Assembly: GCA_007695125.1 (NCBI GenBank)
Contig: REEJ01000181.1
Location: 1-41,502, forward strand
Length of the DNA: 41,502 bases
Reading direction: 5' to 3'
DNA from: Trueperaceae bacterium
GTDB taxonomy: Bacteria; Deinococcota; Deinococci; Deinococcales; Trueperaceae
A model generated the notes under the pieces. It did not search any database, was not told the origin of the DNA, and worked only from the letters and a program-made list of their open reading frames with translations. Positions 24,710 to 32,614 of this stretch are shown here, in pieces. The position numbers were made by a program, and so were the translations under genes. Position 1 is the stretch's first letter. Each line of letters starts with the position of its first letter.

Positions 24710-25576
24710 TCAGGTGGAGCGCAGCGCCAGATCGAGGGCCACGCTGACGAGCACGATGGCTCCCACCCAGAGGTTGGCATCGAACGCCCGCAACGCCTCG
24801 GCGGCGCCCCGCTGCGCCACCAGACGGTGCTGATGGACGAACGACGCAGCGATGGCCACCAGTCCGGCCCACCCCCACGGCCCCAGGCCGGTGAGGAACG
24901 CCGCCACTGCGAGCGCCGCCCATGCCACGACGTGCGCGCCGATCGCCACGAGACGGGCCGTGGCGGCACCGAAGCGTGCGGGCACGCTGTGCACCCCGTG
25001 ATCCCGATCGAAGCGCTCGTCGAGCAAGGCGTAGACGACGTCGAAGCCCGCGATCCAGGCGGCGACGCCGAGCCACAACCACCACGCGGGTGCATCGAAC
25101 GCGCCGGTCACCGCGATCCACCCCCCGGCGGCGGCGGCCCCGATCGTCACGCCCAGGAACGCATGGCACGCCCAGGTGACACGCTTCGTGTACGGGTAGG
25201 CCACCATGAACACGGTCGCGACGGGCAAGAGCGCGAACGTGAGCGGGTTGAGCGCCCAACCCGCGACCGCGAAGGCGACGAGACCGGCAACGGCCAGCCC
25301 TAGGGCGCCCTGCGGCCGGATGACGCCTGCCGGGATCTCACGATCGCGCGTGCGAGGGTTCAGGGCGTCGATCCGCGCATCGATGACGCGGTTGAGCGCC
25401 ATCGCCGTGGTGCGGGCACCGGCCATGGCGACGGTGATCCAGCCGAACGTCAGCCAACCCGGCCAGCCGCCGGCTGCGAGCAGCATGCCGACGTACGCGA
25501 ACGGGAGCGCGAACACGGTGTGTTGGAACCTGATCAAACGCAGGTAATCGGCGACGCGCGGCGCCAGCGCGGACAT
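24710..25576 (-). CDS. mqnP: UbiA-family prenyltransferase, MqnP type (menaquinone synthesis)
   Basis: A 288-residue integral membrane prenyltransferase with about eight helices. The two Asp-rich motifs are NRVIDARID (Asn62, Asp66, Asp70), followed by ALNPRTRDREIPAG, and DVVYALLDERFD (Asp179, Asp186, Asp190). The NPRT-R-x-IPAG context is typical of MqnP and related 4-hydroxybenzoate polyprenyltransferases, which attach the isoprenoid tail in the futalosine route to menaquinone. UbiA itself is the alternative; the lack of ubiquinone in this phylum favours MqnP. The start is ATG 25576, six bases after an extended -10 box. Confidence 0.85.
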   Translation of the reverse strand: MSALAPRVADYLRLIRFQHTVFALPFAYVGMLLAAGGWPGWLTFGWITVAMAGARTTAMALNRVIDARIDALNPRTRDREIPAGVIRPQGALGLAVAGLVAFAVAGWALNPLTFALLPVATVFMVAYPYTKRVTWACHAFLGVTIGAAAAGGWIAVTGAFDAPAWWLWLGVAAWIAGFDVVYALLDERFDRDHGVHSVPARFGAATARLVAIGAHVVAWAALAVAAFLTGLGPWGWAGLVAIAASFVHQHRLVAQRGAAEALRAFDANLWVGAIVLVSVALDLALRST

Positions 25577-25582
25577 GCGCTC

Positions 25583-25591
25583 ACGCTACCA
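25583..25591 (-). promoter_or_regulatory. Extended -10 TGG-TAGCGT, leaderless start at 25576
   Basis: On the minus strand TGG-TAGCGT is followed 6 bases later by ATG. Confidence 0.65.
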
Positions 25592-25640
25592 CCGGCGGCG
25601 GGCGGCGCCGTGGCTCGCGCCACCAGACAGCTCGCCGTAC

Positions 25641-25660
25641 GCCCCGCTGGCCACCGGGGC
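25641..25660 (-). terminator. Hairpin after the DUF512 gene
   Basis: GCCCCG (25641-25646) and CGGGGC (25655-25660) form a 6-base-pair stem with an 8-base loop, 9 bases past the stop codon. No T run follows. A weak call. Confidence 0.4.
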
Positions 25661-25668
25661 ACCCCCCC

Positions 25669-27093
25669 TCAGTGTTGGCCGACCGTCTCCTTGATCGCGT
25701 GGGTCGAGTACCCGAACTGGGGTTCCGACCCGGCGGCGAGCCCAGAGACGATCGCATCTGCGAGCGCTTGGATGTCCTGGCCACCGACCGCGACATCCAT
25801 GCGGAGTTCACGCCGCAGGTCGTCGAGGGTGCGATCGTCGAGCAGGGTCTCGCTGCCGTACTTCAACATGCTGGGGCTGAGCAGGAGCAGGTCGGCTTCA
25901 CCGGGACGTACCTGCGTCAGCACGTCCCGGCCGGCCAGCAGGCCCGCGACCGTGGTGACGTCACCGAACGTCCGGTTCGTGAGCGCGCGCACCTCGAGCT
26001 CGAGCCCTTCCACGCTGCGCAAGGGGGCCAACGCGGCTTCGAGCACGGGTGCGAACAGCGTCCCCGTCGCGCACAGCACACGCCTCGGCGTGCTCAGCCG
26101 ACTCGGTAGGGCGGCCTCGTCGATCCCGACGGCGAGGAAGTCACGGACCATGCCGACGCCGTTCTCGAGCATCTCGAAACCCTCGTAGGCCGCGCTCACC
26201 GGCAACGGACGCCCTCCGACGAGATAGAACTCGTCCGCCAGGAAGACCATGCGGCTCCCCCGCTCCGCCAACAGGCGGGCCTGCCACGCCTCGACCTGGT
26301 CCACGACCCGACCCGCCTCCTCGGGCTCGTAGCCGCGCAGGTCGGGCAGGTTGCGGCGGTGGCCGGTCAGGCCCACGGGCACGACAGCGACGGCCTGGAC
26401 GTTCGGCCTCGAGGTCAGGTAGGCGAGCGTCGCGTCGAGCGCCTCACCGTCGTTGCGCCCGGGTTGGGCCACCACCTGGGTATAGAGGTCGATCGGTTCG
26501 AGCCGCTCGATCATGTCGCGGATGCGTGTGGCGCGCGGGTCTTTGACCTTCAGGCGCCACCACTTCATCATGTCTGCCCGCAGGTCCTCGTCGGCTGTGT
26601 GCACCGAGACGTACAGAGGGGACAGGTGCTCGTCGAGGACGCGCTGGATGTCGTGGTCGGTGAGGTTCGTCAGCGTGACGAAGCTGCCGTAGAGGAAGCT
26701 GGTCCGGTAGTCGTCGTCCATGACGTAGAGGCTCTTGCGGAACCCCTTCGGCATCTGGTGCACGTAGCAGAACTCGCACTTGTTGGCGCACAGCCGCAAC
26801 CCGTCGAAGATCACATCGTCGAACTCCAGGCCCGGGTCTTCCCACGAGACCTCGAAGCGGACGCTCCGCTCGCCAGCCGGATCGCACGCCACCAGCGTCA
26901 CCTCACCCTTGGCGAGCTCGCGGCGGTAGGCCAGCACATCGCTGACCCACGCCTCGTTGACGCTGACGAGCGACCAACCGGCGGCCACGCCGGCAACGGC
27001 GGCGGGCGAGCCGGGCGCGACCTCGCGGATCGGAGCGACGTAGGGTGCTCCAAACGGGTTCGGGGCGGTGGTGGGTTGCTGGCTCGTTCGCAC
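25669..27093 (-). CDS. DUF512 radical-SAM protein with N-terminal PDZ domain
   Basis: A 474-residue protein. Residues 15-75 form a PDZ-like domain (PIREVAPGSPAAVAGVAAGW). A radical-SAM core follows with the cluster motif CANKCEFC (Cys102, 106, 109) and then YVHQMPKGFRKSLYVMDDDYRTSFLYGSFVTLTN, which identifies the DUF512/TIGR03279 family. The C-terminal DUF512 part runs from about 250. The reaction is unknown. The start is GTG 27093, eight bases after TGC-TAAGCT; the longer open frame to 27273 runs into the upstream gene and is rejected. The stop codon of the HDAC-fold gene upstream (TAA) lies within the -10 box itself. Confidence 0.88.
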   Translation of the reverse strand: MRTSQQPTTAPNPFGAPYVAPIREVAPGSPAAVAGVAAGWSLVSVNEAWVSDVLAYRRELAKGEVTLVACDPAGERSVRFEVSWEDPGLEFDDVIFDGLRLCANKCEFCYVHQMPKGFRKSLYVMDDDYRTSFLYGSFVTLTNLTDHDIQRVLDEHLSPLYVSVHTADEDLRADMMKWWRLKVKDPRATRIRDMIERLEPIDLYTQVVAQPGRNDGEALDATLAYLTSRPNVQAVAVVPVGLTGHRRNLPDLRGYEPEEAGRVVDQVEAWQARLLAERGSRMVFLADEFYLVGGRPLPVSAAYEGFEMLENGVGMVRDFLAVGIDEAALPSRLSTPRRVLCATGTLFAPVLEAALAPLRSVEGLELEVRALTNRTFGDVTTVAGLLAGRDVLTQVRPGEADLLLLSPSMLKYGSETLLDDRTLDDLRRELRMDVAVGGQDIQALADAIVSGLAAGSEPQFGYSTHAIKETVGQH

Positions 27094-27101
27094 GACCCGG
27101 C

Positions 27102-27110
27102 AGCTTAGCA
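27102..27110 (-). promoter_or_regulatory. Extended -10 TGC-TAAGCT, leaderless start at 27093
   Basis: On the minus strand TGC-TAAGCT is followed 8 bases later by GTG. The TAA inside the box is the stop codon of the upstream gene (27105-27107). Confidence 0.6.
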
Positions 27111-28055
27111 GACACCCGACGCGCATGCGGCGCCGTCCGCGACCGACCACCACCCGCGCCAGGCTGCGACGATCGCCTCGAGCCCACGCCGATGGGCCTC
27201 GACGGTCACCGCGACGTCGCGGTGGTAACCGCCACCGAGGGCGTAGGCGAGCGGGATGCCCCGCTGCGCGCACGCGGTCGCCACGAGGCGGTCACGTGCC
27301 TCGACACCGTCGATCGAGAGCGCCATGCGCCCGAAGCGGTCCCCCGCCAACACGTCGACGCCGGCCTGGTACAAGACGGCGGTCGGCGCGTGCTCGGCGA
27401 GCAGACGCGGGACGTCGGCGGCGACGACGGCCAGGTATCCGTCGTCGTCGATGCCGTCCGGGAGCGCCCGATCGAGGTCGGAGTGCGACTTCACGAACGG
27501 GTAGTTGCGCTCACCGTGGACGCTGTAGGTGATCAGGTGCGGGTCGCCGTCGGCGAGGTCGGCCGTCCCGTTGCCCTGATGGACGTCGAGGTCGATGACC
27601 AGGACGCGCGGCGCCCTGGCCCGCAGGGCTCTGGCGGCGACGACCAGGTCGTTGAACACGCAGAAGCCCTCGCCCCTGTCGGCGAACGCATGGTGGGTGC
27701 CGCCCGCGAGGTGCACACCGAGCCCAGCGACGAGCGCGCGTGCGAGCGCCGCGACCGTGCCACCCGTCGACGCGATGGATCGGTCCACCAGGGCCCGGGA
27801 CTGCGGGAAGCCGAGCCTGCGCTCGGCGCGGGCGTCGAGCGTCACGCGGCGCACGGCGTCGAGGTAGGCGGCGTCGTGGACTGCCGCGAGGGCCTCCCAC
27901 GACACGCTCGGCGACGCCTCGAGATGCCACCCGTCGCGCTCGAGCCGCTCGGCCAAGCGGTCGTACTTCGCCATGGGGAAGCGATGGCCCGCCGGCAAGG
28001 CGACGCGCACGTGCCTGGGGGTGAACGCGTGTGCCCGTCTCGGCGGGCTCGTCAC
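27105..28055 (-). CDS. Histone deacetylase-superfamily (AcuC/acetylpolyamine amidohydrolase-like) enzyme
   Basis: A 316-residue zinc deacetylase fold. The conserved segments are GGTHHAFADRGEGFCVFND (His-His pair and charge relay), VIDLDVHQGNGT (zinc ligands Asp and His) and AGVDVLAGDRFGRM (third ligand Asp). Bacterial members deacetylate acetyl-CoA synthetase (AcuC), polyamines or other small molecules; the substrate here cannot be assigned. The start is GTG 28055, overlapping the stop of the unknown upstream gene by four bases, so the pair is coupled. No acetyl-CoA synthetase or acetyltransferase gene is adjacent. Confidence 0.88.
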   Translation of the reverse strand: MTSPPRRAHAFTPRHVRVALPAGHRFPMAKYDRLAERLERDGWHLEASPSVSWEALAAVHDAAYLDAVRRVTLDARAERRLGFPQSRALVDRSIASTGGTVAALARALVAGLGVHLAGGTHHAFADRGEGFCVFNDLVVAARALRARAPRVLVIDLDVHQGNGTADLADGDPHLITYSVHGERNYPFVKSHSDLDRALPDGIDDDGYLAVVAADVPRLLAEHAPTAVLYQAGVDVLAGDRFGRMALSIDGVEARDRLVATACAQRGIPLAYALGGGYHRDVAVTVEAHRRGLEAIVAAWRGWWSVADGAACASGVC

Positions 28056-28525
28056 ACGAGGTCGTCGGTACGCACCGACTCGCGGTCGCGCTTCGGCGCG
28101 AGCACGAAGCCGTGCACCGGGGCTCGACTCTGAAACCGCACGCGATCTCCGAGCGCGAGGTCGTCCGGCGCGACGTCGGCCGCGACCACGAGTGGCACGC
28201 CGGCGTCCACGACGACGAAGGGCGTGTCGAGCGAGCGCACCACCCCACTTGCCACAAGCACGCCCACGCCGAGCGACTCGAGGTGTCGGAGCGGTCCGAG
28301 ATCGTCTGGATCGAGGCGCACGAGCGTGGCGGTCTCAGGCTGCACGATGACGCGAGCACGTCCCCGAGACACGACGTAGGGCCCGGTACGCTCGAGCAGG
28401 TACAACACGGCATCGTCGGTGAGGCACTCCAAGAGAGGGCTGCCCTCGACTCGCGAAGCGACCTCGACGGAGGCGGCTTGCGCGGAGAAGCGAGCGATGA
28501 AGGCGTCGACACCGTCTTCGATCAT
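28052..28525 (-). CDS. Unknown protein coupled to the HDAC-fold gene
   Basis: No family recognised. The 157-residue soluble protein has a helical start (MIEDGVDAFIARFSAQ, 1-16) and then mostly predicted beta strands: VVSRGRARVIVQPETATLVRLD and a segment like a barrel or PUA/OB fold (LGVGVLVASGVVRSLDTPFVVVDAGVPLVVAADVAPDDLALGDRVRF), ending in a charged tail. The ATG at 28525 is fixed by a TATGAT box 7 bases upstream; longer starts to 28771 cross the promoter and the divergent leader. It is promoter-proximal to the HDAC-fold enzyme (GTGA overlap), so a shared role is plausible but unproven. Confidence 0.7.
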   Translation of the reverse strand: MIEDGVDAFIARFSAQAASVEVASRVEGSPLLECLTDDAVLYLLERTGPYVVSRGRARVIVQPETATLVRLDPDDLGPLRHLESLGVGVLVASGVVRSLDTPFVVVDAGVPLVVAADVAPDDLALGDRVRFQSRAPVHGFVLAPKRDRESVRTDDLV

Positions 28526-28532
28526 GTTCGGC

Positions 28533-28538
28533 ATCATA
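28533..28538 (-). promoter_or_regulatory. -10 box TATGAT, leaderless start at 28525
   Basis: On the minus strand TATGAT is followed 7 bases later by ATG. It is divergent from the zinc-ribbon gene promoter 32 bases away. Confidence 0.6.
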
Positions 28539-28567
28539 CGTGCGCTCGGCGCCCCGGCGTCGACGGG

Positions 28568-28576
28568 TGGTACACT
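28568..28576 (+). promoter_or_regulatory. Extended -10 TGG-TACACT with a long leader
   Basis: TGG-TACACT ends 87 bases before the ATG of the zinc-ribbon gene. A GTG lies exactly 7 bases after the box (28584) and opens a 31-codon frame, so this promoter has leaderless geometry with respect to an upstream ORF. Confidence 0.65.
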
Positions 28577-28583
28577 CCGTGAC

Positions 28584-28679
28584 GTGCAACCGATCACCAC
28601 GACCGAATCACCCCCGCTCCGCCCGGCGCTCGCCGCGCGGAGCGTTTGTTTGCTGGAGGCGCCATGCTGCAGACGCTGA
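28584..28679 (+). CDS. Candidate leader peptide overlapping the zinc-ribbon gene start
   Basis: A 31-codon frame starting GTG seven bases after the -10 box. It reads VQPITTTESPPLRPAL, continues to SVCLLEAPCCRR and stops at 28677-28679. It spans a strong hairpin and overlaps the ATG of the following gene by 16 bases in another frame. Three cysteine codons lie at its end. There is no homology evidence; support is position relative to the promoter only. Confidence 0.4.
   Translation: MQPITTTESPPLRPALAARSVCLLEAPCCRR
28615..28651 (+). terminator. Attenuator-like hairpin with T tract in a 5' leader
   Basis: CGCTCCGC (28615-28622) pairs with GCGGAGCG (28637-28644). Inside, CGGC (28624-28627) pairs with GCCG (28632-28635), giving 12 base pairs with one internal mismatch and a 4-base loop. 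TTTGTTT follows at once (28645-28651). This is the shape of an intrinsic terminator, yet it sits between a promoter and its gene. Confidence 0.6.
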
Positions 28680-29365
28680 GCGAGGTGCAAGCGCTCGACC
28701 TCGAACTCGATGCGCTCGCCACCGAGCGGGCGCAAACACCACCCGCGTTGGTAGACATGCGCGCCCGGCACGATGCGCTCGAGGCCGAACTGGGGCGCCG
28801 CAAGGCGGACCTGAACGGGCTCCGGAAGCGCATCAACGAGAGTGAGATCGAGCTCGGTTCGCTCCAGGAGCGCCGCAAGTCCGCCGCCGAGTCGGCGCTG
28901 CGAGCGTCGACGAGCAAGGAGGCGTCGCAGTTCCAGAACCAGGAGCTGCAGTTCGCCACACGCCTACAGGAACTGGAAGAAGACACGATGCCGCTGCTCG
29001 AGGAGCAGGAGGCGAGGCAGGCCGGCGTGGCCGAGCTGGAGGAGCAGTTGACGACGCTGCGCCCCGAGCTCGAGGCGCTCGAGGCCGATGAGCGAGCGCG
29101 CGTCGAGTCGCTCGACGAGCGCGTCGAGTCGCTCGGCGTCGAACGATCGAGGCTGGCGCAGGGCGTGTCGGCCAACCTGCTGAAGCAGTACGAGCAAGTG
29201 CGCAAGGCGCGCCGCGGCCTCGGTGTGGTCCCCGTGACCGAAGCGGGGACATGTGGTGGCTGCAACGTGCGGCTGCCGATCTTCGTGGTGCAGAAGGTCC
29301 GCAAGGGCCAAGGCGTCACCCGCTGTCCGTCCTGCGGACGGCTGCTGTGGTCGACGAACGCCTGA
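28664..29365 (+). CDS. Coiled-coil protein with C4 zinc ribbon (CdsZ/HP0958-like)
   Basis: A 233-residue protein. About 170 residues of heptad-rich antiparallel coiled coil (LQTLSEVQALDLELDALATE onward) lead to a C-terminal zinc ribbon with Cys197/Cys200 (CGGC) and Cys221/Cys224 (CPSC). This matches the family of HP0958/FlgZ, CT398 and CdsZ, which bind RNA, polymerase factors or secretion proteins; the role is unknown here. The start is ATG 28664 with GGAGG 4 bases upstream; unlike its neighbours it uses a long leader. The in-frame TTG at 28646 lies in the T tract and is not used in my call. Confidence 0.88.
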   Translation: MLQTLSEVQALDLELDALATERAQTPPALVDMRARHDALEAELGRRKADLNGLRKRINESEIELGSLQERRKSAAESALRASTSKEASQFQNQELQFATRLQELEEDTMPLLEEQEARQAGVAELEEQLTTLRPELEALEADERARVESLDERVESLGVERSRLAQGVSANLLKQYEQVRKARRGLGVVPVTEAGTCGGCNVRLPIFVVQKVRKGQGVTRCPSCGRLLWSTNA

Positions 29366-29390
29366 GCGTCTCGCCGGCCTGACGGCTCAG
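29362..29390. terminator. Bidirectional hairpin built from both stop codons
   Basis: CTGAGC (29362-29367) pairs with GCTCAG (29385-29390). The left arm contains the TGA of the zinc-ribbon gene and the right arm the TGA of the M23 gene. GTC/GAC inside can extend the pairing with a bulge. No T run. Confidence 0.5.
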
Positions 29391-30388
29391 CGCAGTTCGC
29401 CCAAGGGGTCGATGGCGCTGCCGCCGACATGGAGTTCGAAGTGCAGGTGCGGTCCGGTCGAGAGCCCGGTCGAACCCACCAGCGCGATCCGCTCGCCTTG
29501 GTTGACGTACTGCCCGACCGACACGAGGATGCGACTCGCGTGGGCGTACCAGGTCTCGGCGCCGCCCGCGTGCCGGATGCGCACCAGGTTGCCGTACCCG
29601 CGCGTCGACCACCCCGCGAACGTCACCGTGCCAGAGCGAGCCGCGACGATCGGCGTCCCGGTCGGAGCCGCCACGTCGATGCCACGGTGGAACGCGGCCG
29701 TTCCCATGCCGAGGTTGCGACGACCGAAGTAGCTCGTCAGCCTCCCGTGGACCGGCCAGACGTAGCGGTTCTCGGCTTCGCGCACGGCGGCGAGCCGCTC
29801 GAGGGCGGACGAGGGCTCGACGCCCGGCAGGAAGAGCAGCATGCCGGGTCGGAGGTCGAACGGGCTGCGCAGGGCGTTCGCGCGCGCCACGGCGACCGGC
29901 TCGGCGCCGTACAGCTCGATCAGCTCGGTCAGGCGGGAGGGGTCGTGGAGCGGAACGACCAGGCCCTCGCCCGGGGGGATGAGGAGTTCGACGCCGACGG
30001 GCAAGCGGTCGAGCGACGAGAGATCGGGGTTCGCCCCGACCAGCGCCCGCAACGTGATGTCGTAGCGGTCGACGATGCCCGAGAGCGTCTCGCCGGAGCC
30101 GAGGACGTGCCGCCTGAACCCTGGCGGCGGGTCGGGAGCCGCTTCGACGACCCCGCCGACGGCCTCCCCGAGCGGCACCCGCAGGACGTCGCCGGGCCGG
30201 ATGAGGGTTCCGTTGAGGCCGTTGGCCTGGAGCACGGTGGACGAGCTCACGCCGAACCGGTTGGCGATGGAGCCGACCGAGTCACCCGACTGGACCGTCC
30301 GCAGCGCGAAGCTCTCGGCCGAGGCGGTCGCCAGGAAGGCGGCGCAGACGAGGAACAGCAGGCTGCGCGCGCCGTAGTGCGACCTCAC
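29387..30388 (-). CDS. LysM-repeat M23 (LytM-type) peptidase
   Basis: A secreted cell-wall hydrolase or EnvC-like activator of 333 residues. It has a signal sequence (hydrophobic 9-22), LysM domain 1 (about 30-72, TVQSGDSVGSIANRFGVSS), LysM domain 2 (about 90-135), a third degenerate LysM (about 140-185), and an M23 domain with FHRGIDVAAP (His/Asp zinc ligands) and HLHFELH near the C-terminus. The zinc ligands look intact, so catalysis is likely. I chose GTG 30388 because it gives a normal signal peptide and has GGAAGG 11 bases upstream; GTG 30412 is the alternative. A TACCGT box lies about 11 bases before 30412. Confidence 0.85.
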   Translation of the reverse strand: MRSHYGARSLLFLVCAAFLATASAESFALRTVQSGDSVGSIANRFGVSSSTVLQANGLNGTLIRPGDVLRVPLGEAVGGVVEAAPDPPPGFRRHVLGSGETLSGIVDRYDITLRALVGANPDLSSLDRLPVGVELLIPPGEGLVVPLHDPSRLTELIELYGAEPVAVARANALRSPFDLRPGMLLFLPGVEPSSALERLAAVREAENRYVWPVHGRLTSYFGRRNLGMGTAAFHRGIDVAAPTGTPIVAARSGTVTFAGWSTRGYGNLVRIRHAGGAETWYAHASRILVSVGQYVNQGERIALVGSTGLSTGPHLHFELHVGGSAIDPLGELR

Positions 30389-30440
30389 GTTGGCATGGAC
30401 CTTCCGACACACATCTGGTTCTCACGGTACTGGCGCTGCC

Positions 30441-30476
30441 TGAGCGCGTCGTGAGACGTTTCCCGAGCCGCGCTCA
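30441..30476 (-). terminator. Hairpin including the mutase small-subunit stop codon
   Basis: On the minus strand TGAGCGCG (30469-30476) pairs with CGCGCTCA (30441-30448), an 8-base-pair stem with a 20-base loop. The TGA is the stop codon of the cobalamin-binding subunit. Confidence 0.5.
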
Positions 30477-30908
30477 TCGACCCGCCTCTGCGCCTGCCCG
30501 ACGCGAGCGGCGCTCCGCCACGGCCTCGCGCAGGTAGCGCACGATCTCCTCGGTCGACGCGCCGGGTGTGAACACGCGATCGACGCCGACCTCACGCAGC
30601 GACGGTAGGTCGTCGTCCGGCACGATGCCGCCACCGAACAGCACGACGTCGTCGGACCCCGCCGCGCGCAAGCCGGCGGCGATCTGTTCGAAGTACTGCA
30701 TGTGGGCGCCGGAGAGCACCGACAGGCCGACCGCGTCGGCGTCTTCCTGCACGGCTGCCCGGACGATCATGGCCGACGTCTGGCGCAGGCCGGTGTACAC
30801 GACCTCCATGCCTGCATCACGCAGCGCCCGAGCCACGACCTTCGCACCACGGTCGTGGCCGTCGAGACCCGGCTTCGCTATCACCACACGGATCGGACCC
30901 TCGCTCAC
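30474..30908 (-). CDS. B12-binding small subunit of an acyl-CoA mutase
   Basis: A 144-residue cobalamin-binding domain of the mutase type. It has the base-on ligand motif DGHDRG (residues 16-21, axial His18), [12 protein letters not shown] and the phosphate loop [11 protein letters not shown]. It is the C-terminal half of the classical mutase made as a separate chain; Streptomyces IcmB has nearly the same size. The GTG start overlaps the stop of the large-subunit gene (GTGA), so the two are made together. A hairpin that includes its stop codon follows. Confidence 0.9.
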   Translation of the reverse strand: MSEGPIRVVIAKPGLDGHDRGAKVVARALRDAGMEVVYTGLRQTSAMIVRAAVQEDADAVGLSVLSGAHMQYFEQIAAGLRAAGSDDVVLFGGGIVPDDDLPSLREVGVDRVFTPGASTEEIVRYLREAVAERRSRRAGAEAGR

Positions 30909-32608
30909 AACACCACCGGCTCCTCGTATACCCCGAACACGTCACGGAGGACATCCATCTGCTCCTGCAGCGTACACAGCGCATGGGCGCAGCGCATGAA
31001 CGACGGCATGCTGTTGCGGCCACTGACGGCCGCGTCGCGCAAGTCGGCCAGTGCCGCGCGTGCAGCCGCGTCGTCACGCTCCGCGCGCACCGTGGCCAAG
31101 CGCTCCGCTTGGGAGCGCGCGACGCTCGCGTCGACGTGTTGCAGCGGCACCCGCGGCGCCTCGGCCTGGAAGGCGTTGACACCGACGATCACCCTGTCAC
31201 CGGCGTCCACCGCACGCTGTTCGGCGTAGCTGGCGTCGCCGATCTCACGCGCGAACCAGCCGTTCTCGATCGCGGCCTCGACGCCGCCCTGCTCATCGAT
31301 CACAGCCACCAGCGCCAGCGCACGACGCTCCATCTCGTCGGTGAGATGCTCGAGGAAGTACGACCCACCGAGTGGATCGACCACGTTCGCCACGCCCGAC
31401 TCGTGCGCGATCACCTGCTGCGTTCGCAGAGCGAGGAGCGCTGCCGCCTCGGTGGGCAGCGAGAGCGCCTCGTCGTACGCATCGGTGTGCAGGCTGTTCG
31501 CGCCACCGAGCACGCCTGCCAACGCCTGCACCGCCACGCGCGCGACGTTGACCAACGGCTGCTGCGCCGTCAGCGACACGCCCGCCGTTTGGGCATGGGT
31601 TCGTAGGGTCCAGGAGCGCGGGTCGCGTGCCCCGAAGTCCTCGCGCAACCAGCGCGCCCAGATGCGGCGCGCGGCGCGCAGCTTCGCGATCTCCTCGAAG
31701 AAGTCGTTGTGCACGTTGAAGAAGAAGCTGATGCGGGGCGCGAAGGTGTCGACGCCGACGCCGCGATCGACGGTTCGTTGCACGTAGTGCCGTCCGTTCG
31801 CGAGGGTGAACGCGAGCTCCTGGACCGCCGTGGACCCCGCCTCGCGGATGTGGTAGCCCGACACGGAGACGACGTTCCAACGCGGGACCTCGCGCGGCCC
31901 CCACTCGATCGTGTCGACGACGAGCCGCACCGAAGGCTCCGGAGGGATCACGTACTCCTTCTGGGCGATGAACTCCTTGAGGATGTCGTTCTGCGTCGTG
32001 CCGCCCACGCGCGTGAGGTCGGCGCCTCGGCGCTGCGCCATGGCGAGGTACATCGCCCAGATCGGACTGGCGGGGGCGTTGATGGTCATCGAGGTCGTCA
32101 CGGCCTCGGGATCGATGCCGTCGAACAGCACCTCCATGTCGGCCAAGCTCGACACCGACACGCCGCAGCGCCCCACCTCGCCCAACGCCATCGGATCGTC
32201 TGCGTCGTACCCCATCAGGGTCGGGAGGTCGAACGCGGTGGAGAGGCCCGTCTGGCCCGCAGCCAGCAACGCGCGGAAGCGGCGGTTCGTCTCCTCGGGC
32301 GTCCCGAAACCTGCGAACATGCGCATCGTCCAGAGCTTGCCCCGGTACCCCGACGCGTGGATGCCGCGCGTGAACGGGTACTCGCCTGGGTGCTCGAGCG
32401 CAGCCGCTCGAGAGCGATGCTCTTCGGTGTACACCGGCTCGAGCGGGATGCCGGAGAGCGTTTCGGAAGCCGTGGAGCGCTCGGGGATGCGTGCCACCGC
32501 CGGACCGTAGGTGTCGCGGCGCCAGGCGTCGAGCCGTGGCGTCGCGACGGTGTCGTCCTCGGTGTCGTGCGCATCGCCCGCCACGGTGGGCGTGCGATCG
32601 TCGGCCAT
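30905..32608 (-). CDS. B12-dependent acyl-CoA mutase large subunit, isobutyryl-CoA mutase-like
   Basis: A 567-residue catalytic barrel subunit of the methylmalonyl-CoA mutase family. The typical blocks are [58 protein letters not shown] and SGYHIREAG (His253). At the two positions that set substrate choice the residues are Phe98 and Gln216, as in isobutyryl-CoA mutase (Phe80/Gln198), not the Tyr/Arg of methylmalonyl-CoA mutase (89/207); the 118-residue spacing is the same. It would interconvert isobutyryl- and n-butyryl-CoA in valine or branched fatty-acid metabolism. Annotation tools will likely label it methylmalonyl-CoA mutase. The start is ATG 32608, six bases after an extended -10 box. 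No MeaB-type G protein is nearby. Confidence 0.85.
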   Translation of the reverse strand: MADDRTPTVAGDAHDTEDDTVATPRLDAWRRDTYGPAVARIPERSTASETLSGIPLEPVYTEEHRSRAAALEHPGEYPFTRGIHASGYRGKLWTMRMFAGFGTPEETNRRFRALLAAGQTGLSTAFDLPTLMGYDADDPMALGEVGRCGVSVSSLADMEVLFDGIDPEAVTTSMTINAPASPIWAMYLAMAQRRGADLTRVGGTTQNDILKEFIAQKEYVIPPEPSVRLVVDTIEWGPREVPRWNVVSVSGYHIREAGSTAVQELAFTLANGRHYVQRTVDRGVGVDTFAPRISFFFNVHNDFFEEIAKLRAARRIWARWLREDFGARDPRSWTLRTHAQTAGVSLTAQQPLVNVARVAVQALAGVLGGANSLHTDAYDEALSLPTEAAALLALRTQQVIAHESGVANVVDPLGGSYFLEHLTDEMERRALALVAVIDEQGGVEAAIENGWFAREIGDASYAEQRAVDAGDRVIVGVNAFQAEAPRVPLQHVDASVARSQAERLATVRAERDDAAARAALADLRDAAVSGRNSMPSFMRCAHALCTLQEQMDVLRDVFGVYEEPVVL

Positions 32609-32614
32609 GCGGCG

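Noticed and set aside
30905-32608. Plain assignment as methylmalonyl-CoA mutase
   Set aside because: The two substrate-determining residues match isobutyryl-CoA mutase, so I kept the family call but not the substrate.
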